This document shows, in pieces, positions 10,731 to 19,521 of a stretch of 34,104 nucleotides of DNA. Origin of the DNA: Elusimicrobia bacterium HGW-Elusimicrobia-2 (GTDB lineage Bacteria; CG03); NCBI GenBank assembly GCA_002841685.1, contig PHAM01000016.1:1-34104 (forward strand), read 5' to 3'. The stretch's first letter is position 1. The number at the start of each line of letters is the position of its first letter. A model generated the notes under the pieces. That model made no database searches, was not told the origin of the DNA, and saw nothing but the letters and a program-made list of their open reading frames with translations. The position numbers and the translations under genes are program-made.

Positions 10731-10978
10731 AATATACCCTCGTATATACCGCCCGGGCGGTCAGGGATATTGAAACTCTTGATACGCTTGTAAAAAAAAG
10801 AATTGCGGAAAAAATTATTCAGTTAAAGAAGTCTCCTCTGAAAAAAGCAAAAAAACTGATTCATTCAAAAATCGGGTCGTACCGTTACAGGATAGGGGAT
10901 TACAGAATTGTGTTTGACCTCGATGGAAAAGATATTGTGATTCTCCGTGCGGGACACCGCAGGGAAATTTACAGATGA
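10727..10978 (+). CDS. RelE-family mRNA interferase toxin
   Basis: MKYTLVYTARAVRDIETLD...SPLKKAKKLIHSKIGSYRYRIGDYRIVFDLDGKDIVILRAGHRREIYR is typical RelE. Confidence 0.9.
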   Translation: MKYTLVYTARAVRDIETLDTLVKKRIAEKIIQLKKSPLKKAKKLIHSKIGSYRYRIGDYRIVFDLDGKDIVILRAGHRREIYR

Positions 10979-10981
10979 GAA

Positions 10982-11034
10982 GAAAATGGGGACGTCCTTA
11001 ATATTATGAGAAAATGTAGGACGTCCCCATTTTC
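10982..11034. repeat. REP-like inverted repeat downstream of the second TA pair
   Basis: Perfect 17-bp arms: gaaaatggggacgtcct (10982-10998) and aggacgtccccattttc (11018-11034), 19-nt spacer. Confidence 0.8.
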
Positions 11035-11079
11035 CAAGAAAAAAGGAAAAAGGGAAGGAGAAAAAGGGATGTCATACAG

Positions 11080-11865
11080 ATGAGCGGGGGATTGCTGATT
11101 GAATTCATCCTGCTGTTTTCATCCTTCGCGTACATAGGGATTTTTCTGCTCCTGATACTTTCGGGATGCGGGTTTCCGCTTCCCGAGGAGATAACGCTGA
11201 TAATGGCCGGTTTCCTGACGAGCCAGGAGATAGTCCACATCGCGCCGATGTTTTTTTTCTGTTTCATGGGGGCATTTATAAGTGATATGGTTCCTTATTT
11301 CGCGGGATACTTTTACGGCCCGCGCATACTGGCGTCCAAATATGTGAGCATGATGATCAATCAGAGGAGGATGAGAAAAATATCTCTCTTTTTCAAGATA
11401 TACGGCTATCAGAAGGTTTTTCTCATGAGGCCTTTTCTCCTCGGCATAAGGCCTTTTATCATGCTCTTTTCCGGGATCAGCGGGATAAAGCTCAAGACAT
11501 TCCTGCCCTATCAGCTCTCGGGTATGGCCTTCGGCATACTATTTTGGCTTCTGCTGGGCCGGCTCTTTGCCTCAAAAATAGAGATCCTGACGGCTTTTTT
11601 CTATCATTCAAAAGATCTGATCATCGCGGTCATTCTTCTCGCCGCCGCGGTTTATCTTCTGTGCAGGTTCGTTCTGCATATAAAAATAAAGCCCAGATTT
11701 TTTATCAGGGCGGTGTCCGTTATCGTTACGGCGCTGTTTATGGCCCTGATGGGTTATGAGGTCTATGTCTACAGGAGCGGCATAAAAAGGCTGTTTCAAA
11801 AAGCCGCTTTGCGCGGATGGGAATTGAAGCCGGGCAGAGGAAGCGCTGAGCTGACGGAAGAATGA
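11080..11865 (+). CDS. DedA/SNARE-associated family integral membrane protein
   Basis: Multiple TM segments. SGCGFPLPEEITLIMAGFL, GAFISDMVPYFAGYFYG and FLMRPFLLGIRPFIMLFSGISGIKLKTFLPYQ are DedA-type motifs. Confidence 0.85.
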   Translation: MSGGLLIEFILLFSSFAYIGIFLLLILSGCGFPLPEEITLIMAGFLTSQEIVHIAPMFFFCFMGAFISDMVPYFAGYFYGPRILASKYVSMMINQRRMRKISLFFKIYGYQKVFLMRPFLLGIRPFIMLFSGISGIKLKTFLPYQLSGMAFGILFWLLLGRLFASKIEILTAFFYHSKDLIIAVILLAAAVYLLCRFVLHIKIKPRFFIRAVSVIVTALFMALMGYEVYVYRSGIKRLFQKAALRGWELKPGRGSAELTEE

Positions 11866-14390
11866 AAAAGCTTTTTATAATAGACGGCAACAACTATATG
11901 CACAGGGCTTTTCACGCTCTTCCGCCGCTTTTATCACCTGACGGTAAACCCGTGGGGGCTCTTTACGGCTTCGCGAGGATGCTCTTGCGCATCATAAAAA
12001 AGCACAAGCCCGACCGCATGGCTGTCGTTTTTGACTCTCCCGGCAAAAATTTCAGACACAGCGAATACCCCGCTTATAAGGCCACCAGGCCCGAGGCTGA
12101 TGAGAGTCTTGTCTTCCAGCTGCAGAACATGAGAGGCGTGACAGAGGGCCTGGGCATAGCGTCAATAGCCGCGCCGGGTTATGAGGCGGACGACCTGACG
12201 GCCTCCATGACGAAAAAGTTCAAAGATGATTATGATGTTTATATAGTGTCGGCGGATAAGGATCTCTGCCAGCTCGTAGATGAACGCGTGAGGATATTCA
12301 ATGAGCCGAAGGTCATAGGCCCGGCCGAGGTCATGGAGAAATACGGCGTATCCCCGGGCCTCTTTTGCGATTGGCAGGCGCTGGTGGGGGACAAATCGGA
12401 CAACGTGCCGGGCGCCTCGGGCATAGGGCCGAAAGGCGCGACGGCCCTGATAGCCGAATACGGCGGCATAGAGAGTGTGTATGAACACATAGATTCGGTG
12501 AAAGAATCGCTGCGCCTGAAACTGATAGCGTCAAAAGAGGATGTTTTCCTTTCCAGAAAACTCGTCACGCTCCTCAAGGATGTGCCCGTGCCGCTTGATG
12601 ATGAAGATATGACATCGGATATCAAACCCGAAGATGTCGCGGCGCTGGCGGAAAAATGGGGCTTCGGCTCTTTGAAAAATGAATACGGCGTACCGTCGGA
12701 AAATGTGCTGAAGGAAGAGATTGCGCGTTTTGTTTTTACAGGGGATCTGTCTTTTTTCAAAAGCTGCCGCGAGATAGCTCTTCATTTCGTCGACGGGAAA
12801 AAGCTCAATGGCATAGCTCTTGCGGGCGGCGGAAAATCGGGCTTCGCTGACACCATGCAGACGGAGCTCGATTTCGGCGCCGGTGAGCACTATAAAAAAG
12901 TTCTCGCGGAAATATTTTCAGATCCCGGCATTAAGATCATCAGCGACGATTCAAAGAGCATCTACGCTTATTGCCTGGGTGAGAATATAACCGTAAAGAG
13001 TGAAATCGAGGATATCTCTCTCATGGGTTACGTCATAGATTCCCAGCCCCGGCAGGATATTCTACGCCTTTCTTCAAAATATCTGGGCAGGGAGATCCCG
13101 GAATTCGTCAAAAAAGAGGAATGCGCGTCAGCCGCGGGCCTCATGTTCGATCTCGAAAGGGCGCTGAAGAAAAAAACGGAAGAGATGGGCCTGACGCCTA
13201 TTTACAGGGATATGGAAAAGCCGCTCGCCGTGGTGCTGGCGCACATGGAATTTTGCGGCGTGAAGCTGGACAGCGCTAAGCTGGATAATTTCTCGCTTTT
13301 CCTTGAAAAAGAGATAGAGGATGTTAGCGGGAGGATACTGGGACTTGCCGGAGAGGACTTTAATATCAATTCCAACGTCGAGCTGCGGCGCATCCTTTTT
13401 GAGAAGATGAAACTCGTCTCAAAGAAAAAAACTAAAACAGGGGCATCTGTCGACGCTGAGGTGTTGCGGGATCTTTCGGGAGAGAGTCCCATCTGCCTGG
13501 AACTTCTGAAATACAGGACTCTCGCGAAGATGAAATCAACTTATGCCGACGCGCTCCCGGCGCTGGTCGCTGGCGACGGCCGGCTGCACACGACTTTCAA
13601 CGCCACCGGCACCCTGACGGGGAGGCTTTCCTCGTCAAAGCCCAATCTGCAGAACATTCCCAAGGGCGTGGCCGGGGCCGATGAGATAAGAAAGGCTTTT
13701 GTCTGCGATGAAGGCAAGGTTCTTCTCTCGGGCGATTATTCACAGATAGACCTCAGGGTGCTTGCGCATTTCAGCGGCGATGCGCGCCTCATAGAGGCTT
13801 TCGGAAAAGATGAAGATATACACAATTTCACGGCCTCGCTTGTTTTCGCAACGGCAATAGACGCTGTGACGAAAGAGCAGCGGCGCATAGCCAAGACCGT
13901 GAATTTCGGCATTGTCTACGGCATGTCTTCTTTCGGCCTCGCCGCGGATCTTGAGATCTCGCGCGGGGAAGCGGATGGCATCATCAAAGAGTACTGGAAG
14001 ATATTTCCCGGCGTTAAGGATTACGTTAAGAATAGCGCGGACGGCGCTTTTGAGAAAGGTTATACGGAAACCCTCTTCGGCCGGAGGCGGATACTGGCTG
14101 GCCGGACGCCGTTTGACCGCAGGGCGGCGATAAATACTCCCATACAGGGGACATCTTCCGACATAATAAAAAAAGCCATGATAGACATATTCCCATGTCT
14201 TTCCGAACACGGCGCCGCCATGATATTGCAGGTGCATGACGAACTGCTTTTTGAGATTGACGAGTCAAAGGCCGGAAAATTTGCTAAAATTTCACGCGGC
14301 TTTATGGAGAATGCCGTTGAGCTGTCTGTTCCGCTGAAAGTGAATATGAAGAAGGGGCTTAATTTTGCCGAGATGGAAAACATAGAGTGA
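11862..14390 (+). CDS. polA: DNA polymerase I
   Basis: 842 aa. 5' nuclease domain (MKKLFIIDGNNYMHRAFHALPPL...YKATRP...GDKSDNVPGASGIGPKGA) and Pol A domain (SGDYSQIDLRVLAHFSGD, RRIAKTVNFGIVYGMSSFGLA, QVHDELLFEI). Confidence 0.97.
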   Translation: MKKLFIIDGNNYMHRAFHALPPLLSPDGKPVGALYGFARMLLRIIKKHKPDRMAVVFDSPGKNFRHSEYPAYKATRPEADESLVFQLQNMRGVTEGLGIASIAAPGYEADDLTASMTKKFKDDYDVYIVSADKDLCQLVDERVRIFNEPKVIGPAEVMEKYGVSPGLFCDWQALVGDKSDNVPGASGIGPKGATALIAEYGGIESVYEHIDSVKESLRLKLIASKEDVFLSRKLVTLLKDVPVPLDDEDMTSDIKPEDVAALAEKWGFGSLKNEYGVPSENVLKEEIARFVFTGDLSFFKSCREIALHFVDGKKLNGIALAGGGKSGFADTMQTELDFGAGEHYKKVLAEIFSDPGIKIISDDSKSIYAYCLGENITVKSEIEDISLMGYVIDSQPRQDILRLSSKYLGREIPEFVKKEECASAAGLMFDLERALKKKTEEMGLTPIYRDMEKPLAVVLAHMEFCGVKLDSAKLDNFSLFLEKEIEDVSGRILGLAGEDFNINSNVELRRILFEKMKLVSKKKTKTGASVDAEVLRDLSGESPICLELLKYRTLAKMKSTYADALPALVAGDGRLHTTFNATGTLTGRLSSSKPNLQNIPKGVAGADEIRKAFVCDEGKVLLSGDYSQIDLRVLAHFSGDARLIEAFGKDEDIHNFTASLVFATAIDAVTKEQRRIAKTVNFGIVYGMSSFGLAADLEISRGEADGIIKEYWKIFPGVKDYVKNSADGAFEKGYTETLFGRRRILAGRTPFDRRAAINTPIQGTSSDIIKKAMIDIFPCLSEHGAAMILQVHDELLFEIDESKAGKFAKISRGFMENAVELSVPLKVNMKKGLNFAEMENIE

Positions 14391-14402
14391 GGTTTTGAAA
14401 AT

Positions 14403-15626
14403 TTGAGAAAGAGCAGTTTTGCAATATTTGCTGTGGCGGCGTTATTTTTCAGTATCCGCGCCGGAGCCCACAGCGGCGGGAAGCTTGTGCGCGTACACCT
14501 TCTTGAGAATTCAGAATCCGCCGGCTCCTTTGACATCATGCTCCAGGAAGGGATGGGTTATGTGATGACAAGGGATATAGCGAATATCTTCTCACTCCGC
14601 GCGGAGTGGCTCAGGGACGATAAATGCATAAATCTTGTCAATCCCGAAGGCAAAAACCTGAAGCTGTTCCTTTACTCAAAAAAAATATACATTGACGGCA
14701 GGCTGTGCTCTCTGAACAAGGAGCCTCTGCTGCTCGACGGGCAATCATGGATCCCGCTGGAACTTGTGCTTACCAGATCTTTTCAGGGTTTCTCATCCGT
14801 GAGAGTGAAATGGGATTACGGCGCCAAGGTGCTGGATGTGACAAGGGCCGGAACGCTTTCCCGCGCGGCATTGGAGAAAATTTCGCCAGCGCACCGTATC
14901 GTACCCGCCGTAATATCCGCGCCGGCGCAGGCTTTCAAAAAAACAAAAAGAAAAGTAAAGACCGTAGTCATAGACCCCGGCCACGGCGGCAAGGATCCCG
15001 GGGCCGTGGCCAGCGACGGCACCAAAGAAAAAGACATTGTGCTAGATATAGCGTTAAGGCTTTATAAACTACTTAAAAACGACAGCGCTTTCAACGCGAT
15101 CCTGACCAGGAAGGCGGATAACTTTCTGCCTCTGGCTTCCAGAGCCATGATAGCCAACAGCGCGCACGCCGATCTTTTTATATCAATACACACCAACGCC
15201 TCATATAAAAAAGACACGCGGGGGTTTGAGGTTTACTTCATGAGCGACAGAGCTTCCGACGACGAGGCCCAGGATGTGGCGAACACGGAAAACGCCGTCG
15301 TGGAACTGGAGGACGCCTCCGCCCCAAAAACTGAGGTGAACGCCATTTTGTGGTCAATGGCGATGAATGAATTTATGAAAGAAGCGTCGGAGTGCTGTTC
15401 CTTTATCAAACAAACATTCGGTAAAATGTTTTCCGACAACAGGGGTATCAAGCAGGCGGGTTTTTATGTGCTGAAAGGCGCTCACATGCCCTCGTCCCTT
15501 GTTGAGGCGGGTTTTTTGACGAACAGCAGCGACAGGAAAATACTTAAGAAAAGCGCGAACAGGCAGCTGATCGCCGAAAAGCTCTATACCGCCGTGAAAG
15601 AATATAAAAAATGGAGCGAGGAATGA
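14403..15626 (+). CDS. N-acetylmuramoyl-L-alanine amidase (Amidase_3) with N-terminal signal and copper-amine-oxidase-like/AMIN-type region
   Basis: TTG start with signal-like FAIFAVAALFFSIRAGAHS. Catalytic motifs VVIDPGHGGKDPGAVASDGTKEKDIVLDIA, DLFISIHTNAS and SLVEAGFLTN. Confidence 0.9.
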   Translation: MRKSSFAIFAVAALFFSIRAGAHSGGKLVRVHLLENSESAGSFDIMLQEGMGYVMTRDIANIFSLRAEWLRDDKCINLVNPEGKNLKLFLYSKKIYIDGRLCSLNKEPLLLDGQSWIPLELVLTRSFQGFSSVRVKWDYGAKVLDVTRAGTLSRAALEKISPAHRIVPAVISAPAQAFKKTKRKVKTVVIDPGHGGKDPGAVASDGTKEKDIVLDIALRLYKLLKNDSAFNAILTRKADNFLPLASRAMIANSAHADLFISIHTNASYKKDTRGFEVYFMSDRASDDEAQDVANTENAVVELEDASAPKTEVNAILWSMAMNEFMKEASECCSFIKQTFGKMFSDNRGIKQAGFYVLKGAHMPSSLVEAGFLTNSSDRKILKKSANRQLIAEKLYTAVKEYKKWSEE

Positions 15627-16354
15627 AAATAGGGATCTTTTCCGATATACACGGCAATCTGCCGGCTTTTGAAGCGGTGCTGGGTTTTCTCGACGGCAAG
15701 GTGGAAAAATATGTCTGCTGCGGCGATATAGTCGGCTACGGGCCGTATCCTAACGAGTGCGTGGAAAAAATATCCGCGCTTCCGGATGTTATCTGCGTGG
15801 CGGGAAATCACGACTGGGCGGTGCTGGGCCTGGAGGATCTGAGCAAATTCAACGACGAGGCCAGAACGGCGGTGAAGTGGACGAAGGAACAACTCAGCCC
15901 CGTGTCATCCTCGTTTCTGATGAGCCTCGATTATAAGCTCGCCGGAGCGAATTTTATAGCCGTTCACGGCTCGCTGATAGATCCGCTGGACCAGTATGTC
16001 AAAACGGCCGAAGATTATATTCCCTCAATGAAAAAACAGGACAGGAGCATTCTTTTCGTGGGACATTCCCATCAGCCCCTCTATTTCAGGGGCACCGGAG
16101 GGAGTGTGGATTTCGGGGCTTTTATCCCGCAGAAGCCGGTTGAGATAGAAGAGCATTCCAAATATCTGATAAACGTGGGCTCTGTGGGACAGCCGCGTGA
16201 CGGTAATCCGAAAGCCGCCTGCGTGATATACGACGAGGACGCGCGCGAGGTTGTTCTTCACAGGATAGAATATGATGTGCAGTCCGTTCAGAAAGCCGTG
16301 CTGGATATGGGTTTGCCGCCGGAGCTCGCCGAAAGACTGGGGAAGGGAGCATAA
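15623..16354 (+). CDS. Metallophosphoesterase (calcineurin-like, YfcE/MJ0936 type)
   Basis: MKIGIFSDIHGNLPAFEAVL, CCGDIVGYGPYPNECVE, AGNHDWAV, FVGHSHQP. Start placed at the internal Met of the listed ORF, where it overlaps the amidase stop. Confidence 0.88.
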   Translation: MKIGIFSDIHGNLPAFEAVLGFLDGKVEKYVCCGDIVGYGPYPNECVEKISALPDVICVAGNHDWAVLGLEDLSKFNDEARTAVKWTKEQLSPVSSSFLMSLDYKLAGANFIAVHGSLIDPLDQYVKTAEDYIPSMKKQDRSILFVGHSHQPLYFRGTGGSVDFGAFIPQKPVEIEEHSKYLINVGSVGQPRDGNPKAACVIYDEDAREVVLHRIEYDVQSVQKAVLDMGLPPELAERLGKGA

Positions 16355-17289
16355 TGAGACAAGCCGCTGTCATAGATTCAGCATACAGGATAACCGGCGT
16401 CGCGCGCGAGGGCGGCATGGCTAAAATTTACCGCGCCATCAGGATCAAAGACAATAAATTCGTGGTCCTCAAAATACTGAAAGAGGAGTTCCGCCACGCC
16501 CCCGACGCTCTCGGCAGGCTCAACCACGAGGAAGAAATAGGGCTTCTCCTGAACCACCATAACATTGTAAATGTTTATCCTCATGAAGGCGAAAAATCTT
16601 TTCCCTACATCGTCATGGAATACGCTGACGGCGCGACACTGGCGGAATTCATAGAGAAACACAGGTGGCTCGTTGTTCCCAGCGCGCTAAAGATAATGAT
16701 GCAGCTGCTGGACGCGCTTGAATACATACACAGCATGGGCGTTATACATCAGGATCTGAAACCCGAAAACATAATCATGCTCCCGAAGGGAGGTATCAAG
16801 ATACTGGATTTCGGACTTTCTTATTATTCCCGCGCGACTTCCTCCGCGTGGAAAAACATGCTCTCAATAGGCGGCACACCCGCCTACACAAGTCCTCAGC
16901 GGCTCGCGGGGGATATTTCCAGAGACTGCGATGTTTTCGCCGCCGGCGTGATTTTGTATGAAATGCTGACGGGTTCTCTCCCCTACAAAGGCGAAGATCT
17001 TCTTTCTTTTTCACGCGGTGACTTGGCGAATTTAAAAGCTCCGAGGCCATCACTGGGTAATCCCTCAATACATCCACGGCTTGAAAACATCATCATGCGT
17101 GCCATCTCGCCGGATAAAAAAGACAGGTTTATGTCGTCCACGGCATTCGGTTACGCCCTGGCTCAGATCGCGAAAAAAAGCGTAAGCTATAAAAAGCGTG
17201 ACGTGGACTGGCTTCTCATCACTTTTCTGGTGCTGCTTTCCGCTGCCGCTTTTATAGGCTACCAGTTCTATATCCTGTTTCACGGATGA
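16354..17289 (+). CDS. Serine/threonine protein kinase (PknB-like) with C-terminal TM anchor
   Basis: Glycine loop VAREGGMAKIYRA, VVLKILK, catalytic HQDLKPENIIML (non-RD), DFGLSYY, GTPAYTSPQRL, DVFAAGVILYEMLTG; terminal TM WLLITFLVLLSAAAFIGYQFYILF. Confidence 0.92.
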   Translation: MRQAAVIDSAYRITGVAREGGMAKIYRAIRIKDNKFVVLKILKEEFRHAPDALGRLNHEEEIGLLLNHHNIVNVYPHEGEKSFPYIVMEYADGATLAEFIEKHRWLVVPSALKIMMQLLDALEYIHSMGVIHQDLKPENIIMLPKGGIKILDFGLSYYSRATSSAWKNMLSIGGTPAYTSPQRLAGDISRDCDVFAAGVILYEMLTGSLPYKGEDLLSFSRGDLANLKAPRPSLGNPSIHPRLENIIMRAISPDKKDRFMSSTAFGYALAQIAKKSVSYKKRDVDWLLITFLVLLSAAAFIGYQFYILFHG

Positions 17290-18416
17290 AGCTTTTCCTG
17301 CTCGCTTTTCTATGCCTGTTAATATTACCTTATTCCGCTCGGGCTAATGATTTTACGCAAGCGGGCATTTCTTTCGCCCGCGGGGATTTCGAGGGAGCCG
17401 AAAAATTATTATCGGGCTATCTGACTCAGAATCCCGGCGATGAGAAGGCGAAAAAGCTATATCAGAGAGTGGCCGTCAAACTTTCAAAAGAAGCGCTCGA
17501 CTCGGGCGACGAGGATGCCGCCCGTAAATACGCCCAAAGAGCTTATGAGCTGAATCCCGATGACGAAACAACCGCGGCTCTTTACAAAGCCACGAGGGAA
17601 ATCAGGAAGGTGAAAGTGGAGCCGCGGGAAATTCAAAAACAGGAAATTGAAATGAAACGGCCTGTATATAAATCTTTTCCCACAGAACCCGCTGCGGCGC
17701 CCAAAATTGAATACAGGACCCGCACCGAATATCAAACCCGCACGGAATACAAAACAAAAGAGATCGTCCGTCAGGTGGCCCAGATACCGGAGTGGATATG
17801 GCTGAGCATAGCCTTTAACGCTTTTTTGGCTTTCGGGGCGTTTCTGGTTTACCGCTACAAAAAAGAATCGGGGAAGGATGTCTACGCGAAGTATGTCAGG
17901 GCTAAGATGATGCTAGCCAACGCTCTGAAATACGACCCCGAAATCGTGAAGAAACAGCTCGGCGCCGAAAGGGCGGCGGAATTATTCAAGCTCATCTCTC
18001 CTGAGAATATGCCGGAAGACATAAGCATCAAACTGGTTGAGAGTGGCCGGGCATTTACCGACATAAATCCGGTGCCGAGGCTTACGGCGGATGTGATAGA
18101 GTTGGCGGAAGTGTTCCTGGAAAAGCCGAAAGATGTGATAGAATTTATCAAGCCGTATCTTTATCACAAAGACAACCGTGTGCGGGGCAATGCCGTCAAG
18201 ATCATGTTCAAGCACAACAGCCCGCTCGCCCTGAAAGTCCTGAAAGAGATGGCCTCATCCGAAGACAGATGGCAGAAGATATCGGCTGCGTGGGTCTGCG
18301 GCCAGATGAAGACGCGCGAGGCCCAGAACATGCTTTCCGTTCTTGCCGCGGATGGCGATGCCGGCGTGGCGCTGGCCGCCGCGAAGCTTCTCAAAGAGGG
18401 GGGGGGAATAAAATGA
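17286..18416 (+). CDS. Signal peptide - periplasmic TPR - TM - cytoplasmic HEAT-like repeat protein
   Basis: MKLFLLAFLCLLILPYSARA signal; TPR-like AGISFARGDFEGAEKLLSGYLTQNPGDEKA; TM IPEWIWLSIAFNAFLAFGAFLVYRY; C-terminal HEAT-like helices (YHKDNRVRGNAVKIMFKHNSPLALKVLKEMASSEDRWQKISAAWVCGQM). Confidence 0.7.
   Translation: MKLFLLAFLCLLILPYSARANDFTQAGISFARGDFEGAEKLLSGYLTQNPGDEKAKKLYQRVAVKLSKEALDSGDEDAARKYAQRAYELNPDDETTAALYKATREIRKVKVEPREIQKQEIEMKRPVYKSFPTEPAAAPKIEYRTRTEYQTRTEYKTKEIVRQVAQIPEWIWLSIAFNAFLAFGAFLVYRYKKESGKDVYAKYVRAKMMLANALKYDPEIVKKQLGAERAAELFKLISPENMPEDISIKLVESGRAFTDINPVPRLTADVIELAEVFLEKPKDVIEFIKPYLYHKDNRVRGNAVKIMFKHNSPLALKVLKEMASSEDRWQKISAAWVCGQMKTREAQNMLSVLAADGDAGVALAAAKLLKEGGGIK
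17709..17759 (+). repeat. 18-bp in-frame tandem repeat (about 2.8 copies) encoding EYxTRT units
   Basis: gaatacaggacccgcacc / gaatatcaaacccgcacg / gaatacaaaacaaaa encodes EYRTRT-EYQTRT-EYKTK. Confidence 0.75.
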
Positions 18417-19504
18417 TGAAAGAAAAAGACAGAAATAAATGGCTGGAGCTGTCGCTTTCCGAATCGCTCATCCAGTCGGATCTGACAGCGCTTTACAGGT
18501 ACAAATCCGATCCTTTCGAGCTCATGACTTTGGACAAAGAGGAGCTGGCGAACATAATAGGCAAGAAGGCTTTTTCTCTGGGCCGCGCCGTTTTTGATTA
18601 CGGGAAAGAGCTGAAGGCCATTGAGAAAGGCGCCACGCGCCTTGTTTTTCTTGAAGATGAGGAATACCCCGCGCTCTTAAAAGAAATAAACGATCCCCCT
18701 TTATTTTTGAGGGTGATGGGCGAGATACCGCGCCCGTCCGAGCGGATGATAGCGGTCGTGGGCACACGGCGCGCTTCCGCTTACGGGAAAAGGGTTTGTG
18801 AATATTTCAGCGCCGCCTTCTGCGAAATGGGTTTTGCCGTCGTCAGCGGGCTTGCCAGGGGCATAGACACAAAGGCGCATGAGACTGCTATAAAAAGCGG
18901 CGGGAAAACTGTCGCTGTGATAGGCGCCGGGCCGGATGTCATTTACCCGCCGGAAAACGAGCGCCTTGCCCGGGATATAGCCGAACACGGCGCTGTTGTC
19001 AGCGAATATCCAATGGGCACGCCGCCCGCGAAGATGAATTTCCCCTGGCGCAACAGGATCATAAGCGGGATGTCCTGCGCGGTGTTCGTGGCTGAGGCTC
19101 CGCAGAGATCGGGCACCCTCATCACGGCCTCTTACGCCGCGGAGCAGGGCAGGGATGTTTGGGCGGCGCCGGGCTGTATCTTTGAAAATAATTACAAAGG
19201 CTGCCACGCGCTCATCAAAGACGGCGCCAAGCTTGTGGAGTGCAAAGAAGACATCGCGGGTGAGCTTTCTTTTGAAGGATTTGAGCAGACGGAAAAAACA
19301 TCGCAGGTCCGGGTGCCCGAAAAGCCTTTTTCCGACGAGGAAGAAAAGATCTACGCCGTAATAGGATGGCATCCCGTGAGCCTCGATACGATAAAGAGGG
19401 AAGCGGCGCTGGACATTTCAAAAATCTTCAGAGTCTTGACAAATCTTCAGATAAATGGATTTATTGATAATTCTGCGGGCGGAAAATTCGTAAGAAAAAA
19501 ATAA
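18413..19504 (+). CDS. dprA: DNA-processing protein DprA (Smf)
   Basis: Start set at ATGATG at 18413. Rossmann core AVVGTRRASAYGKRVCEYFSAAF, VVSGLARGIDTKAHETAIKSGGKTVAVIGAGPDVIYPPEN, FPWRNRIISGMS and SGTLITASYAAEQGRDVWAAPG; C-terminal wHTH. Confidence 0.95.
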   Translation: MMKEKDRNKWLELSLSESLIQSDLTALYRYKSDPFELMTLDKEELANIIGKKAFSLGRAVFDYGKELKAIEKGATRLVFLEDEEYPALLKEINDPPLFLRVMGEIPRPSERMIAVVGTRRASAYGKRVCEYFSAAFCEMGFAVVSGLARGIDTKAHETAIKSGGKTVAVIGAGPDVIYPPENERLARDIAEHGAVVSEYPMGTPPAKMNFPWRNRIISGMSCAVFVAEAPQRSGTLITASYAAEQGRDVWAAPGCIFENNYKGCHALIKDGAKLVECKEDIAGELSFEGFEQTEKTSQVRVPEKPFSDEEEKIYAVIGWHPVSLDTIKREAALDISKIFRVLTNLQINGFIDNSAGGKFVRKK

Positions 19505-19521
19505 AAAACAGTGAGGAGCGC

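Noticed and set aside
17709-17759. Short tandem repeat considered as a CRISPR-like array
   Set aside because: It is in-frame coding repeat (EYxTRT) with no spacers.
14403-19504. Kinase/phosphoesterase/HEAT/DprA block as an anti-phage defence island
   Set aside because: Neighbours are housekeeping genes (amidase, topA, xer, thpR) and no defence effector domain is recognisable.
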